Shown: positions 14,315 through 23,606 of the stretch, piece by piece | How positions within the stretch are numbered: position 1 is the first letter of the stretch | Layout: each line of letters starts with the position of its first letter | DNA from: Labedella phragmitis | Lineage (GTDB): Bacteria > Actinomycetota > Actinomycetes > Actinomycetales > Microbacteriaceae | Assembly (NCBI RefSeq): GCF_004078635.1 | Contig: NZ_RZNB01000009.1 | Span: forward strand, 1-60,867 | Reading direction: 5' to 3' | Length of the DNA stretch: 60,867 nt | Position numbers and translations under genes: made by a program | Notes under the pieces: generated by a model | Seen by the model: only the letters and a program-made list of their open reading frames with translations | Database searches by the model: none | What the model was told of the DNA's origin: nothing

Positions 14315-15205
14315 ATGACCGCACAGCGTCGCATGGCCGAGCGCACAGAACTTCGCGTCGACGAGTGGGAGCCGACCCGGCGGACGCTGCACATGTGGCT
14401 GCAGATCGTGGGCAAGATCCGCATGATCAACGCCGATCCCGTGAACCACTGGTGGCACGTGACCCTGCACGTCTCGCCGCGCGGACTCACGACCGGCCCG
14501 GTCGTCGACGCCGCCGGCGTCTTCGAGATCGAGTTCGACCTCCTCCATGATGTCCTCGTCGTCCGCCGCCAGGACGGCCGTTCGGAGTCGATCGCCCTCG
14601 CCGACACGACGGTGGCGGACTTCTACGCCGCGCTTCTCGCGATCTGCGCGCGACTCGACATCGACGCCCGCATCCACGCCGCCCCGAACAAGGTCGACCG
14701 TGCGATCCCCTTCGCGGACGACACGATCCATCACGTTTACGACCCGGATCACGCACGGGCGTTCTGGCGCCAGCTCGTGGACGTGCAGAGGGGCCTCTCC
14801 GCGTACCGCGGTGGTTTCCGCGGCAAGTCGAGCCCCGTGCACTTCTTCTGGGGCGCGATGGATCTCGCCGTGACCCGATTCTCGGGACGACCGGCGCCCG
14901 CCCACCCCGGCGGCGTGCCGAACTGCCCGGATTCGGTCATGGTCGAGAGCTACTCGGCGGAACTCGCGAGCGCCGGATTCTGGCCCGGCGCAGGGGAGGA
15001 AGGCGCCTACTACGCCTACCGCTATCCCGACCGCCCGGGATACCGCGACGCCCCGGTACCGCCCGGCGCTTACTGGGACGACACGCTCCGCGAGTTCATC
15101 CTGCCGTACGAGACGGTGCGCCGATCGAGCGACCCCGACGCCCTCGTGAAGCAGTTCCTCACGGCGACTTTCGACGCCGCGCAGGGCGACGATCGCTGGG
15201 GCTGA
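14315..15205 (+). CDS. DUF5996 family protein
   Basis: 296 residues from the ATG at 14315; an upstream in-frame ATG at 14252 would add only low-quality sequence. Recognised by WEPTRRTLHMWLQIVGKIRM, NHWWHVTLHVSPRGLTT, the central SSPVHFFWGAMDLAVTRFSG and the C-terminal REFILPYETVR, all typical of this uncharacterised family. It is predicted to be cytoplasmic, with many Trp and His residues and no membrane segment. No function is known. It stands alone between lacZ and a lipoprotein gene. Confidence 0.85.
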   Translation: MTAQRRMAERTELRVDEWEPTRRTLHMWLQIVGKIRMINADPVNHWWHVTLHVSPRGLTTGPVVDAAGVFEIEFDLLHDVLVVRRQDGRSESIALADTTVADFYAALLAICARLDIDARIHAAPNKVDRAIPFADDTIHHVYDPDHARAFWRQLVDVQRGLSAYRGGFRGKSSPVHFFWGAMDLAVTRFSGRPAPAHPGGVPNCPDSVMVESYSAELASAGFWPGAGEEGAYYAYRYPDRPGYRDAPVPPGAYWDDTLREFILPYETVRRSSDPDALVKQFLTATFDAAQGDDRWG

Positions 15206-15346
15206 GGCCCCGCTCACCGGTGGATGAACCGAAGCGCGACACGGGCACTTCCGCCGCCGTTCCGGTCCCCCTATGCTCTGGCTTATCGGAACATGGTCGG
15301 CAGACGGGAGCAGGCCCGTGCGCCGGTCCGACGCGGGGGGAGACCG

Positions 15347-15925
15347 ATGACCGGGCGCAGGACGAGACTCACGGCCATCCTCATCGTCGCGCTGTTCGCA
15401 CCGGGGGTCGTGAGCTGCGCGTCGCCGTCGACGATGGCCGAGCCGGCCGGAGGCCCATCGTCGACGGAGACGACAGAGACGCCGGCGGGCCCGGACCCCG
15501 AGTCGCAGGCGCAGGCCCAGGCCTGGCTCGACGCCGCCGTCGTGCCGCCCGGGGCGGAGCCGACACCCGGCGCCCCCGCGAGCTTCAACTCGTTCACCGG
15601 CTGGGTCTGCCAGCCCGTCGCCGAGCTGGAGGGGTACTGGACGGTCCCCGGCATGTCGGTCACGGCGGCGACCAACTGGCTGATCACGAACCCGACAGCC
15701 GATCTCGTCACGACAGCGGGGGAGCCGTGGCCGGAGGACCAGGACGTCGACGGGGCCTCCGTCGGCTACATCCCGGCGGACGGAACGCACCAGGGCATCG
15801 TCTACACCGTGGTGAAGATGCCCGGTGGCAGTGCGATCCGCGCCGAGGTCGCCGCTCTCAGCGAGAACGCCGTCTGCCCCACGCCACCCGACGGCGGAGA
15901 GTGGGGCCTGCCGGGGCAGGGCTGA
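15347..15925 (+). CDS. small secreted lipoprotein, unknown function
   Basis: 192 residues from the ATG at 15347, which follows GGGGGGAG. It has a signal sequence TRLTAILIVALFAPGVVSC with Cys at the lipobox, then a Thr/Ser/Pro-rich linker of about 45 residues. The globular part contains WVCQPVAELEGYWTVPGM and ends with several Cys-Pro motifs (ENAVCPTPPDGG), possibly a disulfide. No family recognised. An upstream start at 15224 would bury the signal peptide and is less likely. Confidence 0.75.
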   Translation: MTGRRTRLTAILIVALFAPGVVSCASPSTMAEPAGGPSSTETTETPAGPDPESQAQAQAWLDAAVVPPGAEPTPGAPASFNSFTGWVCQPVAELEGYWTVPGMSVTAATNWLITNPTADLVTTAGEPWPEDQDVDGASVGYIPADGTHQGIVYTVVKMPGGSAIRAEVAALSENAVCPTPPDGGEWGLPGQG

Positions 15926-16015
15926 CGCGCTGCCACCGCGCCGCCCCGGCCATCTCGCGTGGCGCTCCGCCCTGGCTCGCTGCGCTCGTCGGGACGGGCG
16001 GGGGTGTCCATCTGG

Positions 16016-16021
16016 CAGGAT
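16016..16021 (+). promoter_or_regulatory. -10 box for the gene at 16028, probably leaderless
   Basis: CAGGAT lies six bases before the GTG at 16028, the same box and spacing as upstream of 14315. Confidence 0.35.
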
Positions 16022-16027
16022 CGGGGC

Positions 16028-16381
16028 GTGACTTCGACTCTCCCCTCCCTCGACGGCCTCGTGTTCAAGATGATCTCCTCGACGACCTCGACGGTCGATC
16101 CCGATGCGCCGAGCGTGTTCCGCTACTTCGAGCGCGACGGCATCATCTGGGGCGATTACACCGGTGACACGGTCACCATCGGCCGCTTCGTCGGCACGCG
16201 GAACGACGACGTCATCTGGGTCTCGTTCGTCCACGTCCTCGTGGCCGACGGGTCCGTCGTCACGGGCGACGGCGAGAGCACGATCGAGCGCACCGAAGAG
16301 GGTCTGCTGCGCCTCGTCGAGGACTACGAGATGCACGGAGCCCCGCAGCTCAGTGTCTGCGTCGAGGTCCCGGCGGCGTAA
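16028..16381 (+). CDS. small beta-rich protein, family often labelled N-acetylglutamate synthase-like
   Basis: 117 residues from the GTG at 16028. The alternation FRYFERDGIIWGDYTGDTV, then GRFVGTRNDDVIWVSFVHV and the STIERTEEGLLRLVEDYEMH segment match a small, widespread family of repeated beta-hairpins that databases often label N-acetylglutamate synthase without evidence of that activity. There is no acetyl-CoA binding motif, so the enzymatic label should not be trusted. No signal peptide. Confidence 0.7.
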   Translation: MTSTLPSLDGLVFKMISSTTSTVDPDAPSVFRYFERDGIIWGDYTGDTVTIGRFVGTRNDDVIWVSFVHVLVADGSVVTGDGESTIERTEEGLLRLVEDYEMHGAPQLSVCVEVPAA

Positions 16382-16402
16382 TCGGCGCGCGCGAGCTCGA
16401 AC

Positions 16403-16990
16403 TCAGCCGCGGGCCGCCATCGCGTCGCGGCCCGCGGCCGCCGGCGTCCAGCGGGTCATGCCGAGTCGCGACGTCTCCGGGCGCTCGGGGATGTCGGTCG
16501 GTAGGACGAACGGCTTCCGCACGACCTCGTCGAGGACGACGACGCTCACGACCGTGCGCACCTCGGGGAGCATCGCGATGACCCCGGTCGCGAACTCGTG
16601 AACGCCGCCGACGTCGGTCGCGCGGATGAGGACCATCGCATCGTGCTCGCCCGTCGTGATGACGCAGTACTCGACGTCGGGCATCGCGACGACCTTCTCC
16701 CGGAAGGGCACCCACGATTGCGGGTGGACCGTGACGAAGACGAGGGCGCAGATCGACAGTCCTGCCCGCGCCGGATCGACTCGGGCGGAGAAGCCCGTGA
16801 TGACGCCGTCGCGCACGAGCGCCTCGACCCGGCTGTACGCGCTGGCCCGCGAAATGCCGACCAGATCGGCGAGGGCCGCGATCGAGATGCGACCGTTATC
16901 CCGCAGGACGGTGAGGATCTTATAGCTCACGTCGTCGAGCGGCACATTTCGTCCAGCCGAGGCATCGACTTCCGAGGGCTTGCTGGACAT
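16403..16990 (-). CDS. Lrp/AsnC family transcriptional regulator
   Basis: 195 residues from the ATG at 16990, with GGAG six bases upstream. The N-terminal helix-turn-helix is LDDVSYKILTVLRDNGRISI followed by AALADLVGISRASAYSRVEA (about residues 15-60). The C-terminal RAM ligand-binding domain spans about 75-160, with the VFVTVHPQSW strand and the EVRTVVSVVVLDEVV segment. It is divergent from the peptide ABC operon (start 17137), so it probably senses an amino acid and controls that importer and itself. Confidence 0.9.
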   Translation of the reverse strand: MSSKPSEVDASAGRNVPLDDVSYKILTVLRDNGRISIAALADLVGISRASAYSRVEALVRDGVITGFSARVDPARAGLSICALVFVTVHPQSWVPFREKVVAMPDVEYCVITTGEHDAMVLIRATDVGGVHEFATGVIAMLPEVRTVVSVVVLDEVVRKPFVLPTDIPERPETSRLGMTRWTPAAAGRDAMAARG

Positions 16991-17136
16991 TCTGCTCTCC
17001 GATCGGAGTATCGACTCAGTGACGTACCGGGTCGAGGCGGGATGGCTGGACAGATCGTCACCGCCCATGCCAATCTGATCACGGTCGTCCACAGCACTCA
17101 AGACCCACTTCCCGATTCGTCTCCCTTGGAGTTCAC

Positions 17137-18723
17137 ATGAACGCTCCGCGCCGTCTTGCACCCCTCGCCCTCGGCACAGCCGCTCTCTTCCTCCTCGCCG
17201 GCTGCTCCGGAGGCAACTCCGCGAACACCGACGACGCCGAGCAGAGCGGAGGCTCGCTCGTCATCGACACCGCCTTCTCGATCGAGACCACCGACCCCGG
17301 CCACACCTACGACCCGACCGGCAACATGGTCGCGAAGGCCCTCTACGAGACCCTCGTCGACTTCGAGGGCTCGGACGTCACGACTCCCGTTCCGGGCCTC
17401 GCCTCGTGGGAGCAGAACGACGACGCGACCGAGTTCACCTTCACGCTCGAGGACGGCCGCACGTTCTCGGACGGCAGCGAGATCACGGCAGACGACGTCG
17501 TGTTCTCCCTCCAGCGCATCCAGGGCATGGTCGAGGCGAAGCCGAACTTCCTCCTCGCGGGCCTCACGATCACGAAGGTCGACGACAGCACCGTCACGAT
17601 CGCGAGCGAGACGCCGCTCCTGCAGCTCCCCGCGATCCTCGCGAACCCCGCGCTCGGCATCGTGAACGCCGACGTCGTGCAGGAGAACGGCGGCACGACC
17701 GACGGCTCCGACTCCGCTCAGGGCTTCCTGGACGGCGAGTCCGCCGGATCCGGCCCGTTCGTCCTCGACACGCTCGACCTCACCTCGCAGGTCGTCCTCA
17801 CGAAGAACCCGGAGTACACGGGTGACGAGGAGCCGGCGTACGACCGCGTCGTCATCCGCAACGTCACGGAGAGTGCCACGCAGCTCATCAACCTCCAGGG
17901 CGGCGACACGATGGTCGCGATGGATCTCAACGGCGACCAGGTCGAGGGCCTCGAGGACGGCTTCTCGGTGGACTCCGTCCCGTCCGGCCAGACGATCTTC
18001 CTGCTGCTGAACCAGTCCCCCGATGTCGCGGGCGACCTCGCGAACGTGGACCTCTCCGAGGCCGTCCGCTACGCCCTCGACTACGACGCGCTCCTCGAAC
18101 TCGCGGGCGCGGGCGCCACGCAGGCGACGGGCGTCATCCCCACGGGCTTCGAGGGAGCCCTCGAGGAGGGCGTGACGCAGGACATCGACCGTGCGAAGGA
18201 AGCCCTCGAAGCGTCCGGCTACGACGGGCAGACCCTCCGCCTGCAGTTCCCGAACGACTACCCCGTCGGCGGCGTGGAGTTCACGCCCCTCGCTGAGCGC
18301 ATCCAGTCGCAGCTCGCCGAGATCGGCTTGAACGTCGAACTCGCGCCGGCACCGTTCGCGACCGAGCTCGACGCCTACGTCGGCGGCACCGAGGGCTTCG
18401 GCCTCTGGTTCTGGGGCCCGGACTACGCGGACTCCGCGAACTTCCTCCCCTTCGCTCCGGGCCTCAAGGTCGGCCTGCGCGCCGGCTGGGACGCCGCCGC
18501 GAACACGGAGATCGCCGACCTCGCGGCAGCCGCCGCGAGCGCGACCGACGTCGACGAGCGCACCGCGGACTTCACGGCCTTCGCCGAGGCCATGCAGGAG
18601 TCCGGCCCCTTCGTTCCGCTCATCGTCCCGGGCCGCAACATCGCGACCGCCGACACCGTGACGGGCGCCGTCTACAACTCCGTGTGGGACGTCGACATCG
18701 CCGAGATCACTCCCGCCGGCTGA
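17137..18723 (+). CDS. oligopeptide-type ABC importer, solute-binding lipoprotein (SBP_bac_5)
   Basis: 528 residues. ATG with GGAG six bases upstream. Lipoprotein signal ending ALFLLAGC. The mature protein has the family-5 hallmarks: the early KALYETLVDF segment, ITADDVVFSLQRIQGMVEAK, LANPALGIVNADVV, and the C-terminal domain containing GFGLWFWGPDYADSANFLPF. This class binds peptides, nickel or opines; the local context gives no further hint. First gene of a five-gene operon. Confidence 0.92.
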   Translation: MNAPRRLAPLALGTAALFLLAGCSGGNSANTDDAEQSGGSLVIDTAFSIETTDPGHTYDPTGNMVAKALYETLVDFEGSDVTTPVPGLASWEQNDDATEFTFTLEDGRTFSDGSEITADDVVFSLQRIQGMVEAKPNFLLAGLTITKVDDSTVTIASETPLLQLPAILANPALGIVNADVVQENGGTTDGSDSAQGFLDGESAGSGPFVLDTLDLTSQVVLTKNPEYTGDEEPAYDRVVIRNVTESATQLINLQGGDTMVAMDLNGDQVEGLEDGFSVDSVPSGQTIFLLLNQSPDVAGDLANVDLSEAVRYALDYDALLELAGAGATQATGVIPTGFEGALEEGVTQDIDRAKEALEASGYDGQTLRLQFPNDYPVGGVEFTPLAERIQSQLAEIGLNVELAPAPFATELDAYVGGTEGFGLWFWGPDYADSANFLPFAPGLKVGLRAGWDAAANTEIADLAAAAASATDVDERTADFTAFAEAMQESGPFVPLIVPGRNIATADTVTGAVYNSVWDVDIAEITPAG

Positions 18724-18728
18724 CCGGC

Positions 18729-19811
18729 GTGAGCACGGGAACCACGAGCGCCGGCACGGCCGGCCCACGGACACGGACGCGCCGGGCGAGGTCACCCCTC
18801 GCCCGGTACCTCCTCCGTCGGGCCGGCACGTCCGTGCTCCTGCTCATCGGGGTCACGATCGTGACGTTCACCCTCACGAACCTCGTGCCGGGCGACCCCG
18901 TCTCGGCGGCTCTCGGTGAGGGTGCGGCCCAGAATCCCGAGACGCGCGAGGCCTTCATCCGGTCCCGCGGACTCGACCAGCCGTTCGTCGTGCAGTACTT
19001 CCTGTACATGGGAAACCTGCTGCGCGGCGACCTCGGGACGTCCCTCGTGACGGGACGCGCGGTCACGACGGACCTCGCGACCGCCGTCCCCGCGACGGTC
19101 GAGATCGCGATCGCCGCGATCGTCGTGAGCCTCGCGGTGAGCATCGTGCTCGGCACCCTCGCGGCGTACCGCCGCGGCCTCGTCGCCGACCAGGTCGTCC
19201 GCGTCGTGACCCTCGTGGGATTGAGCGTCCCGACCTTCTGGCTCGCCCTCGTGAGCTTCTACCTGTTCTTCCTGCAGTTGCGGATCGCGCCCGGCTCCGG
19301 CCGCATCTCGCCGTCCATCACGCCGCCACCGCGCGTGACCGGTTTCTACACGATCGACTACCTGCTGAACGGCGACGGCGTGGGCTTCCTCGACGCGGCC
19401 GCCCACCTCGCGCTCCCCGTGCTCGTGCTCTCGCTCGTGACGATCGGTCTCCTGACCCGCTTCATCCGCACGTCCGTCCTCGAGGTGCTCGCGAGCGACT
19501 ACGTGCGGGCGGCTCGAGCGAAGGGCGTGAGCGGCGCGCGCGTCGTGCTCGACTACGTGCTCCGCGGCGCCTCGCTCCCGATTCTCACGGTCGTCGGCGT
19601 CGCCTTCGGCGCTCTGCTCTCGGGCACCGTGCTCGTCGAGTCGGTCTTCTCGTGGCCGGGTCTCGGGACGTACGCGTACAACTCCGCGTCGAACCTCGAT
19701 CTGCCCGGCATCATGGGCGTCGGCCTCGTCGTCGGCGTCATCTACCTCGTCATCAACTTCATCGTCGACCTCCTCTACGGGGTGCTCGACCCGAGAGTGA
19801 GGCTCGCATGA
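18729..19811 (+). CDS. peptide ABC importer permease, DppB type
   Basis: 360 residues from the GTG at 18729, six bases after the binding-protein stop. A basic N-terminal tail precedes the conserved first helix (LIGVTIVTFTLTNLVPGDPV). The EAA loop reads DYVRAARAKGVSGARVVLDY at about residue 260. Six membrane segments in total. Its stop overlaps the next ATG. Confidence 0.92.
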   Translation: MSTGTTSAGTAGPRTRTRRARSPLARYLLRRAGTSVLLLIGVTIVTFTLTNLVPGDPVSAALGEGAAQNPETREAFIRSRGLDQPFVVQYFLYMGNLLRGDLGTSLVTGRAVTTDLATAVPATVEIAIAAIVVSLAVSIVLGTLAAYRRGLVADQVVRVVTLVGLSVPTFWLALVSFYLFFLQLRIAPGSGRISPSITPPPRVTGFYTIDYLLNGDGVGFLDAAAHLALPVLVLSLVTIGLLTRFIRTSVLEVLASDYVRAARAKGVSGARVVLDYVLRGASLPILTVVGVAFGALLSGTVLVESVFSWPGLGTYAYNSASNLDLPGIMGVGLVVGVIYLVINFIVDLLYGVLDPRVRLA

Positions 19812-20740
19812 GCGCCGAGCGCGGCACCGGCAACCGCACGGACGTCCTCGCGGCGGGCTGGCGGACGCGATTGCGGTGGCCTCGGGCCTGGCGGTCTCCG
19901 CTCGGCATCCTCGGAGCCGTCATCGCGGTCGCGTGGGTGCTCGTGGCCTTCACCGCGTCGTGGTGGGTTCCCTTCGAACCGAACGCCCAGGTCCTGCCTC
20001 GCCTGCAGGAACCCGGTGTCGACACGCTCCTCGGAACCGACGGCACGGGTCGCGACATCTTCTCCCGGCTCATGACGGGCGCGACGGTCACGATCCCGCT
20101 CGCCCTCATGCTCGTCGTCGCCGCGATGGTGATCGGCACGGTCGTGGGTGCCGTCGCCGGTTACTTCGGGCGTTGGATCGACGAGACGCTCATGCGCATC
20201 ACCGACCTCGTCATGGCGTTCCCGACGGTCATCCTCGCGATGGTCGTCGCCGCGTCGCTCGGCCCGTCGCTCTTCAACGCCGTCATCGCGGCCATCGTCG
20301 TCTCATGGCCCCAGTACGCCCGCGTCACACGCAGCCTCGTACTCGGTCTGCGCGGCCAGAACTACGTGATCGCCGGCCGCCTGCTCGGTCGGTCGCCGCT
20401 CAAGAGCCTCACCGTCGACATCCTCCCGAACATCGTCGGGCCGATGCTCGTGCTCGCGACCCTCGACATCGGTGCCGCCATCCTGCTGCTCTCGGGGCTG
20501 TCGTTCCTCGGCCTCGGTGCGCAGCCGCCGACCGCGGAGTGGGGGTCGATGATCTCCTCGGCGATCCAGAACTTCGACGCGTGGTGGCTCGGGGTGTTCC
20601 CGGGACTCGCGATCCTCACGGTCGTGGCGGCGTTCAACTTCCTCGGCGACGCGCTCCGCGACATCCTCGACCCCACGGCCGAGGTCGCGCGGGAGAACCA
20701 GGCCGATCGCACGTCCTCGGCGACGGGAGCTGCGGCATGA
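19808..20740 (+). CDS. peptide ABC importer permease, DppC type
   Basis: 310 residues, starting at the ATG in an ATGA overlap. The typical DppC opening with a periplasmic loop (LGTDGTGRDIFSRLMTGATV) is followed by five to six membrane segments. The EAA loop is degenerate (NYVIAGRLLGRSPLKSLTVD). The motif LGLGAQPPTAEWGSMI at about residue 235 is diagnostic for DppC/OppC. Confidence 0.92.
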   Translation: MSAERGTGNRTDVLAAGWRTRLRWPRAWRSPLGILGAVIAVAWVLVAFTASWWVPFEPNAQVLPRLQEPGVDTLLGTDGTGRDIFSRLMTGATVTIPLALMLVVAAMVIGTVVGAVAGYFGRWIDETLMRITDLVMAFPTVILAMVVAASLGPSLFNAVIAAIVVSWPQYARVTRSLVLGLRGQNYVIAGRLLGRSPLKSLTVDILPNIVGPMLVLATLDIGAAILLLSGLSFLGLGAQPPTAEWGSMISSAIQNFDAWWLGVFPGLAILTVVAAFNFLGDALRDILDPTAEVARENQADRTSSATGAAA

Positions 20741-21543
20741 CCGGCGTCCTCACGATCGACGAGTTGACCGTCGACATCGGCCGCCCCCTCGTGAAGGGCG
20801 TCTCCCTCGATCTGCACCCGGGCCGCATCCACGGGCTCGCGGGTGAATCGGGCTCGGGCAAGACCCTCACGTCCCTCGCCGTCCTGGGGCTGCTGCCCAG
20901 ACAGGCCACGACCGGAGGGTCGGTCCGACTCGGCGACACCGAGCTCCTCAGGATGGGCCGTCGCGAGCTCAATCGCATCCGCGGGCGCCGCATCGCCATG
21001 GTCTTCCAGGACCCGTCGTCGGCCCTGCATCCGCAGCTCACGGTGGGCCATCAGCTCACGGATCACGTCCGCACGCATCTCGGACTGAACCGCTCCGACG
21101 CGCGCGATCACGCCGTGGAGATGCTCGAGCGGGTCGCCGTGCCGAACGCCGCCGACGCCCTCGGGCGGTATCCGCACCAGTTCTCGGGCGGGCAGCGGCA
21201 GCGCATCTGCATCGCGATCGCCCTTGCGTGCGACCCCGACGTGCTGCTCGCGGACGAGCCGACGACCGCGCTCGACGTGACCGTGCAGGCCGGCATCCTC
21301 CAGTTGCTGCGCGACCTCGCGACGGAACGCGAGCTCGCGGTCCTGCTCGTGACGCACGACCTCGGAGTCATGAGCGCGATCGCCGACGACGTCGCCGTCA
21401 TGCGCGACGGCCGCATCGTCGAGGCGGCCGATCGGGCCACGATCTTCGCCGCCCCGCAGCACGACTACACACGCGGACTGCTCGCGGCCCTGCCCGGATC
21501 GCGACTCGAGACCGGAACACACCTCGAGGAGGACGGCGCATGA
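20737..21543 (+). CDS. peptide ABC importer ATPase, DppD type
   Basis: 268 residues. The ATG overlaps the previous stop. Walker A GESGSGKT at about residue 35, signature FSGGQRQRICIAIALA at about 150, Walker B VLLADEPTTALDV and the switch His in LLVTHDLGVMS. The usual C-terminal extension of Dpp ATPases (often with a cysteine cluster) is short here. Confidence 0.92.
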   Translation: MTGVLTIDELTVDIGRPLVKGVSLDLHPGRIHGLAGESGSGKTLTSLAVLGLLPRQATTGGSVRLGDTELLRMGRRELNRIRGRRIAMVFQDPSSALHPQLTVGHQLTDHVRTHLGLNRSDARDHAVEMLERVAVPNAADALGRYPHQFSGGQRQRICIAIALACDPDVLLADEPTTALDVTVQAGILQLLRDLATERELAVLLVTHDLGVMSAIADDVAVMRDGRIVEAADRATIFAAPQHDYTRGLLAALPGSRLETGTHLEEDGA

Positions 21544-22379
21544 CCGAACGAATCGTCCTCGACGCACGCGACCTCGTCGTGCGCTACCCGGGTTCTCCGC
21601 CCGTCGTCGCCGTCGACGGCGTCTCGTTCACCATTGCGGCGGGAGAGACCGTCGCGCTCGTGGGCGAGAGCGGGAGCGGCAAGTCGAGCGTCGCGCGCGC
21701 CGTCGCCGGAATCGACCGACCCGCCGAGGGGAACGTGCGGTTCGACGAGGGACCCGTCGAACCGCTCGGCGTCCGGCGGCGGGCCCGCTCGCTCACGGCG
21801 ATCCAGATGGTGTTCCAGGACCCGTCGACGTCCCTCAACCCGCGGCGGCGCGTCGGCGACCAGGTCGCCGACGGCATCGCGGCGGCGCGGGCGCGCGGCC
21901 TCGAGGGCTCACGTCCCGAGGAGTGGTTCGAGCGCGTCGGCCTCGATCCGTCGTGGGTCTCGCGCTTCCCGCACCAGTTCTCGGGCGGACAGAAGCAGCG
22001 CATCGCGATCGCGCGGGCGCTCGCGGCCCGACCGCACCTGCTCGTCGCCGACGAGCCCATCTCGGCCCTCGACGCCTCGACGCAGTCGAGCGTCGCGGCG
22101 CTCATGCGCGATCTCGTCGCCGAGCTGGGTGCCGGCATGCTCTTCATCTCACACGACCTCGCGGTCGTGCAGCGCATCGCCGACCGGACCCTCGTCATGT
22201 ACGCGGGCCGTGTCATGGAGTCGGGAGACACCGCGAAGCTGTGGGCGGACCCGCAGCACCCCTACACGCGTGCGCTGCTCGCGGCGATCCCGAAGCCCGA
22301 CGGGACGGGACGGATCCCCGCCGCACCGACGCTCGATGATCGCGCGTCCTGGACGACGGTGCCGCCGATCACCGACTGA
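21540..22379 (+). CDS. peptide ABC importer ATPase, DppF type
   Basis: 279 residues. ATG overlaps the previous stop. Walker A GESGSGKS, Q-loop QMVFQDPSTSLNPRRRVGDQ (typical of DppF), signature FSGGQKQRIAIARAL, Walker B LVADEPISALD and LFISHDLAVV. With the DppD-type subunit it powers uptake. Last gene of the operon, convergent with the DoxX gene 22 bases downstream. Confidence 0.92.
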   Translation: MTERIVLDARDLVVRYPGSPPVVAVDGVSFTIAAGETVALVGESGSGKSSVARAVAGIDRPAEGNVRFDEGPVEPLGVRRRARSLTAIQMVFQDPSTSLNPRRRVGDQVADGIAAARARGLEGSRPEEWFERVGLDPSWVSRFPHQFSGGQKQRIAIARALAARPHLLVADEPISALDASTQSSVAALMRDLVAELGAGMLFISHDLAVVQRIADRTLVMYAGRVMESGDTAKLWADPQHPYTRALLAAIPKPDGTGRIPAAPTLDDRASWTTVPPITD

Positions 22380-22401
22380 TCAGCCGTCGCCCGGTGCCGC
22401 G

Positions 22402-22872
22402 TCAGCGAGTGCGCGAGCGGCGGGCGCGCGCGGCGCGGAACGCGTGCCACGCGCCCGTCGACCAGAGCGCCCACAGGATGAGGACGGGCTGGAACGGCAG
22501 CCGGGCGAGGCGCGCGGCGTCGGTCGACAGACCGAAGGCGTCGACCCTGTTGACGTACTGGGCGATGTTGCCGGGGAAGATCGCGACGAAGAAGGCGGCG
22601 ACGACCCAGCCCACGAGGGTGCGCTTACGCTTCACGAAGAGCAGCGCCGTTCCGAGCGTGATCTCGGCGACGCCCGAGGCGAGTACCGTCGTGTCCTCGC
22701 TGAGCGGGACGAAGTCCGGCACTTGGGCCGTGAACTCCTCGCGCGCGAACGTGAGGTGGCTGATGCCCGCGAAGGCGAGGAACGAGCCGAGCACGATGCG
22801 CCCCGCCGTCCGCCTCTTGCGGGACCCGCTCGAGATCTCGACCGATCGGCCGCCCGCGTTCCTTGCGCTCAT
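22402..22872 (-). CDS. DoxX-like membrane protein
   Basis: 156 residues from the ATG at 22872, which has a strong GGAGGT five bases upstream; a GTG six bases earlier is in frame but less well placed. Four hydrophobic segments (about 25-45, 60-85, 90-110, 130-145). The FAGISHLTFAREEF motif and the loop with FPGNIAQYVNR are typical of small DoxX/DoxD-like proteins, of uncertain role (quinone or thiol stress functions have been proposed for relatives). Confidence 0.8.
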   Translation of the reverse strand: MSARNAGGRSVEISSGSRKRRTAGRIVLGSFLAFAGISHLTFAREEFTAQVPDFVPLSEDTTVLASGVAEITLGTALLFVKRKRTLVGWVVAAFFVAIFPGNIAQYVNRVDAFGLSTDAARLARLPFQPVLILWALWSTGAWHAFRAARARRSRTR

Positions 22873-23006
22873 GTGCACCTCCGGGGACAGCCTAGGTCGG
22901 CCTGTCTCCCCTCACCGGCCCTTGCGGTCGGTCGATCAGGACCCGTTGCACCCAGACAGCGACGTTCACGACGATTCCTCGGTCTGAGTCACTCAGCGCG
23001 GAGAGG

Positions 23007-23465
23007 TCACACGCGGACAGACACCACTGCTTCAGCTGGTCCTCCGCACTGTTCGCTGCCGCCTACCCGAACCCACTCGGGTGCTACGGGGGTGTCCTTG
23101 ATCCGTGAACCGTCAGCCCTGAGGGTTCGGACCGTGACCTCGCTCAAATCCAGCATGTCCGTCGAGAACGTCCAGGTGTCCGCTGTCTGGTCGACGAGTG
23201 CGATCAGCGAGAGGGGGTCGCCACGCTCCATGTCCGAGCGGGGGGCACAGCCCTCGGCTGTGCACAACCGAACTTCTGCGACGTCCCCCACTTCCCCGTC
23301 GATCCGGACCACGAGGGTGTTGTTCCAGCCGATCGCCGGACACGCCGTTTCAAGTGGAGAGGCGCACCCGGTCAGCGCAAGCGCAATAGCGACACCTGCG
23401 CTGAACACGCCGGGCGGAACGGGCAGCGTCCAAGATCGGCCTTCTCGAACGTCCGAGCTCCACAC
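23007..23465 (-). CDS. small lipoprotein, unknown function
   Basis: 152 residues from the GTG at 23465, but the start is uncertain: no good ribosome site is visible, and an in-frame GTG at 23408 would give a compact lipoprotein signal FSAGVAIALALTGC. The mature part has Cys pairs (ETACPAI, RLCTAEGCAP) and an Ig-like pattern of strands. No family recognised. Not obviously in an operon with either neighbour. Confidence 0.6.
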   Translation of the reverse strand: MWSSDVREGRSWTLPVPPGVFSAGVAIALALTGCASPLETACPAIGWNNTLVVRIDGEVGDVAEVRLCTAEGCAPRSDMERGDPLSLIALVDQTADTWTFSTDMLDLSEVTVRTLRADGSRIKDTPVAPEWVRVGGSEQCGGPAEAVVSVRV

Positions 23466-23606
23466 GGACTGATTACATCACGGAGCGCCCCGCGACTCCC
23501 GCGATCGAGACCAAATTGGAATGGCTCTTCCCGGGACGCCGATAGGCCAACCGCGAGAGTTTCGCCTCCGCTCGGCATCCCTCGCGCAGACCTTCTGAGG
23601 ACCGCG

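Noticed and set aside
14270-16336. 688-codon minus-strand open frame
   Set aside because: Antisense to three convincing plus-strand genes, low-complexity composition.
22984-22996. CTGAGTCACTCAG palindrome as an operator for the DoxX gene
   Set aside because: Too short and with no partner regulator; could be chance.
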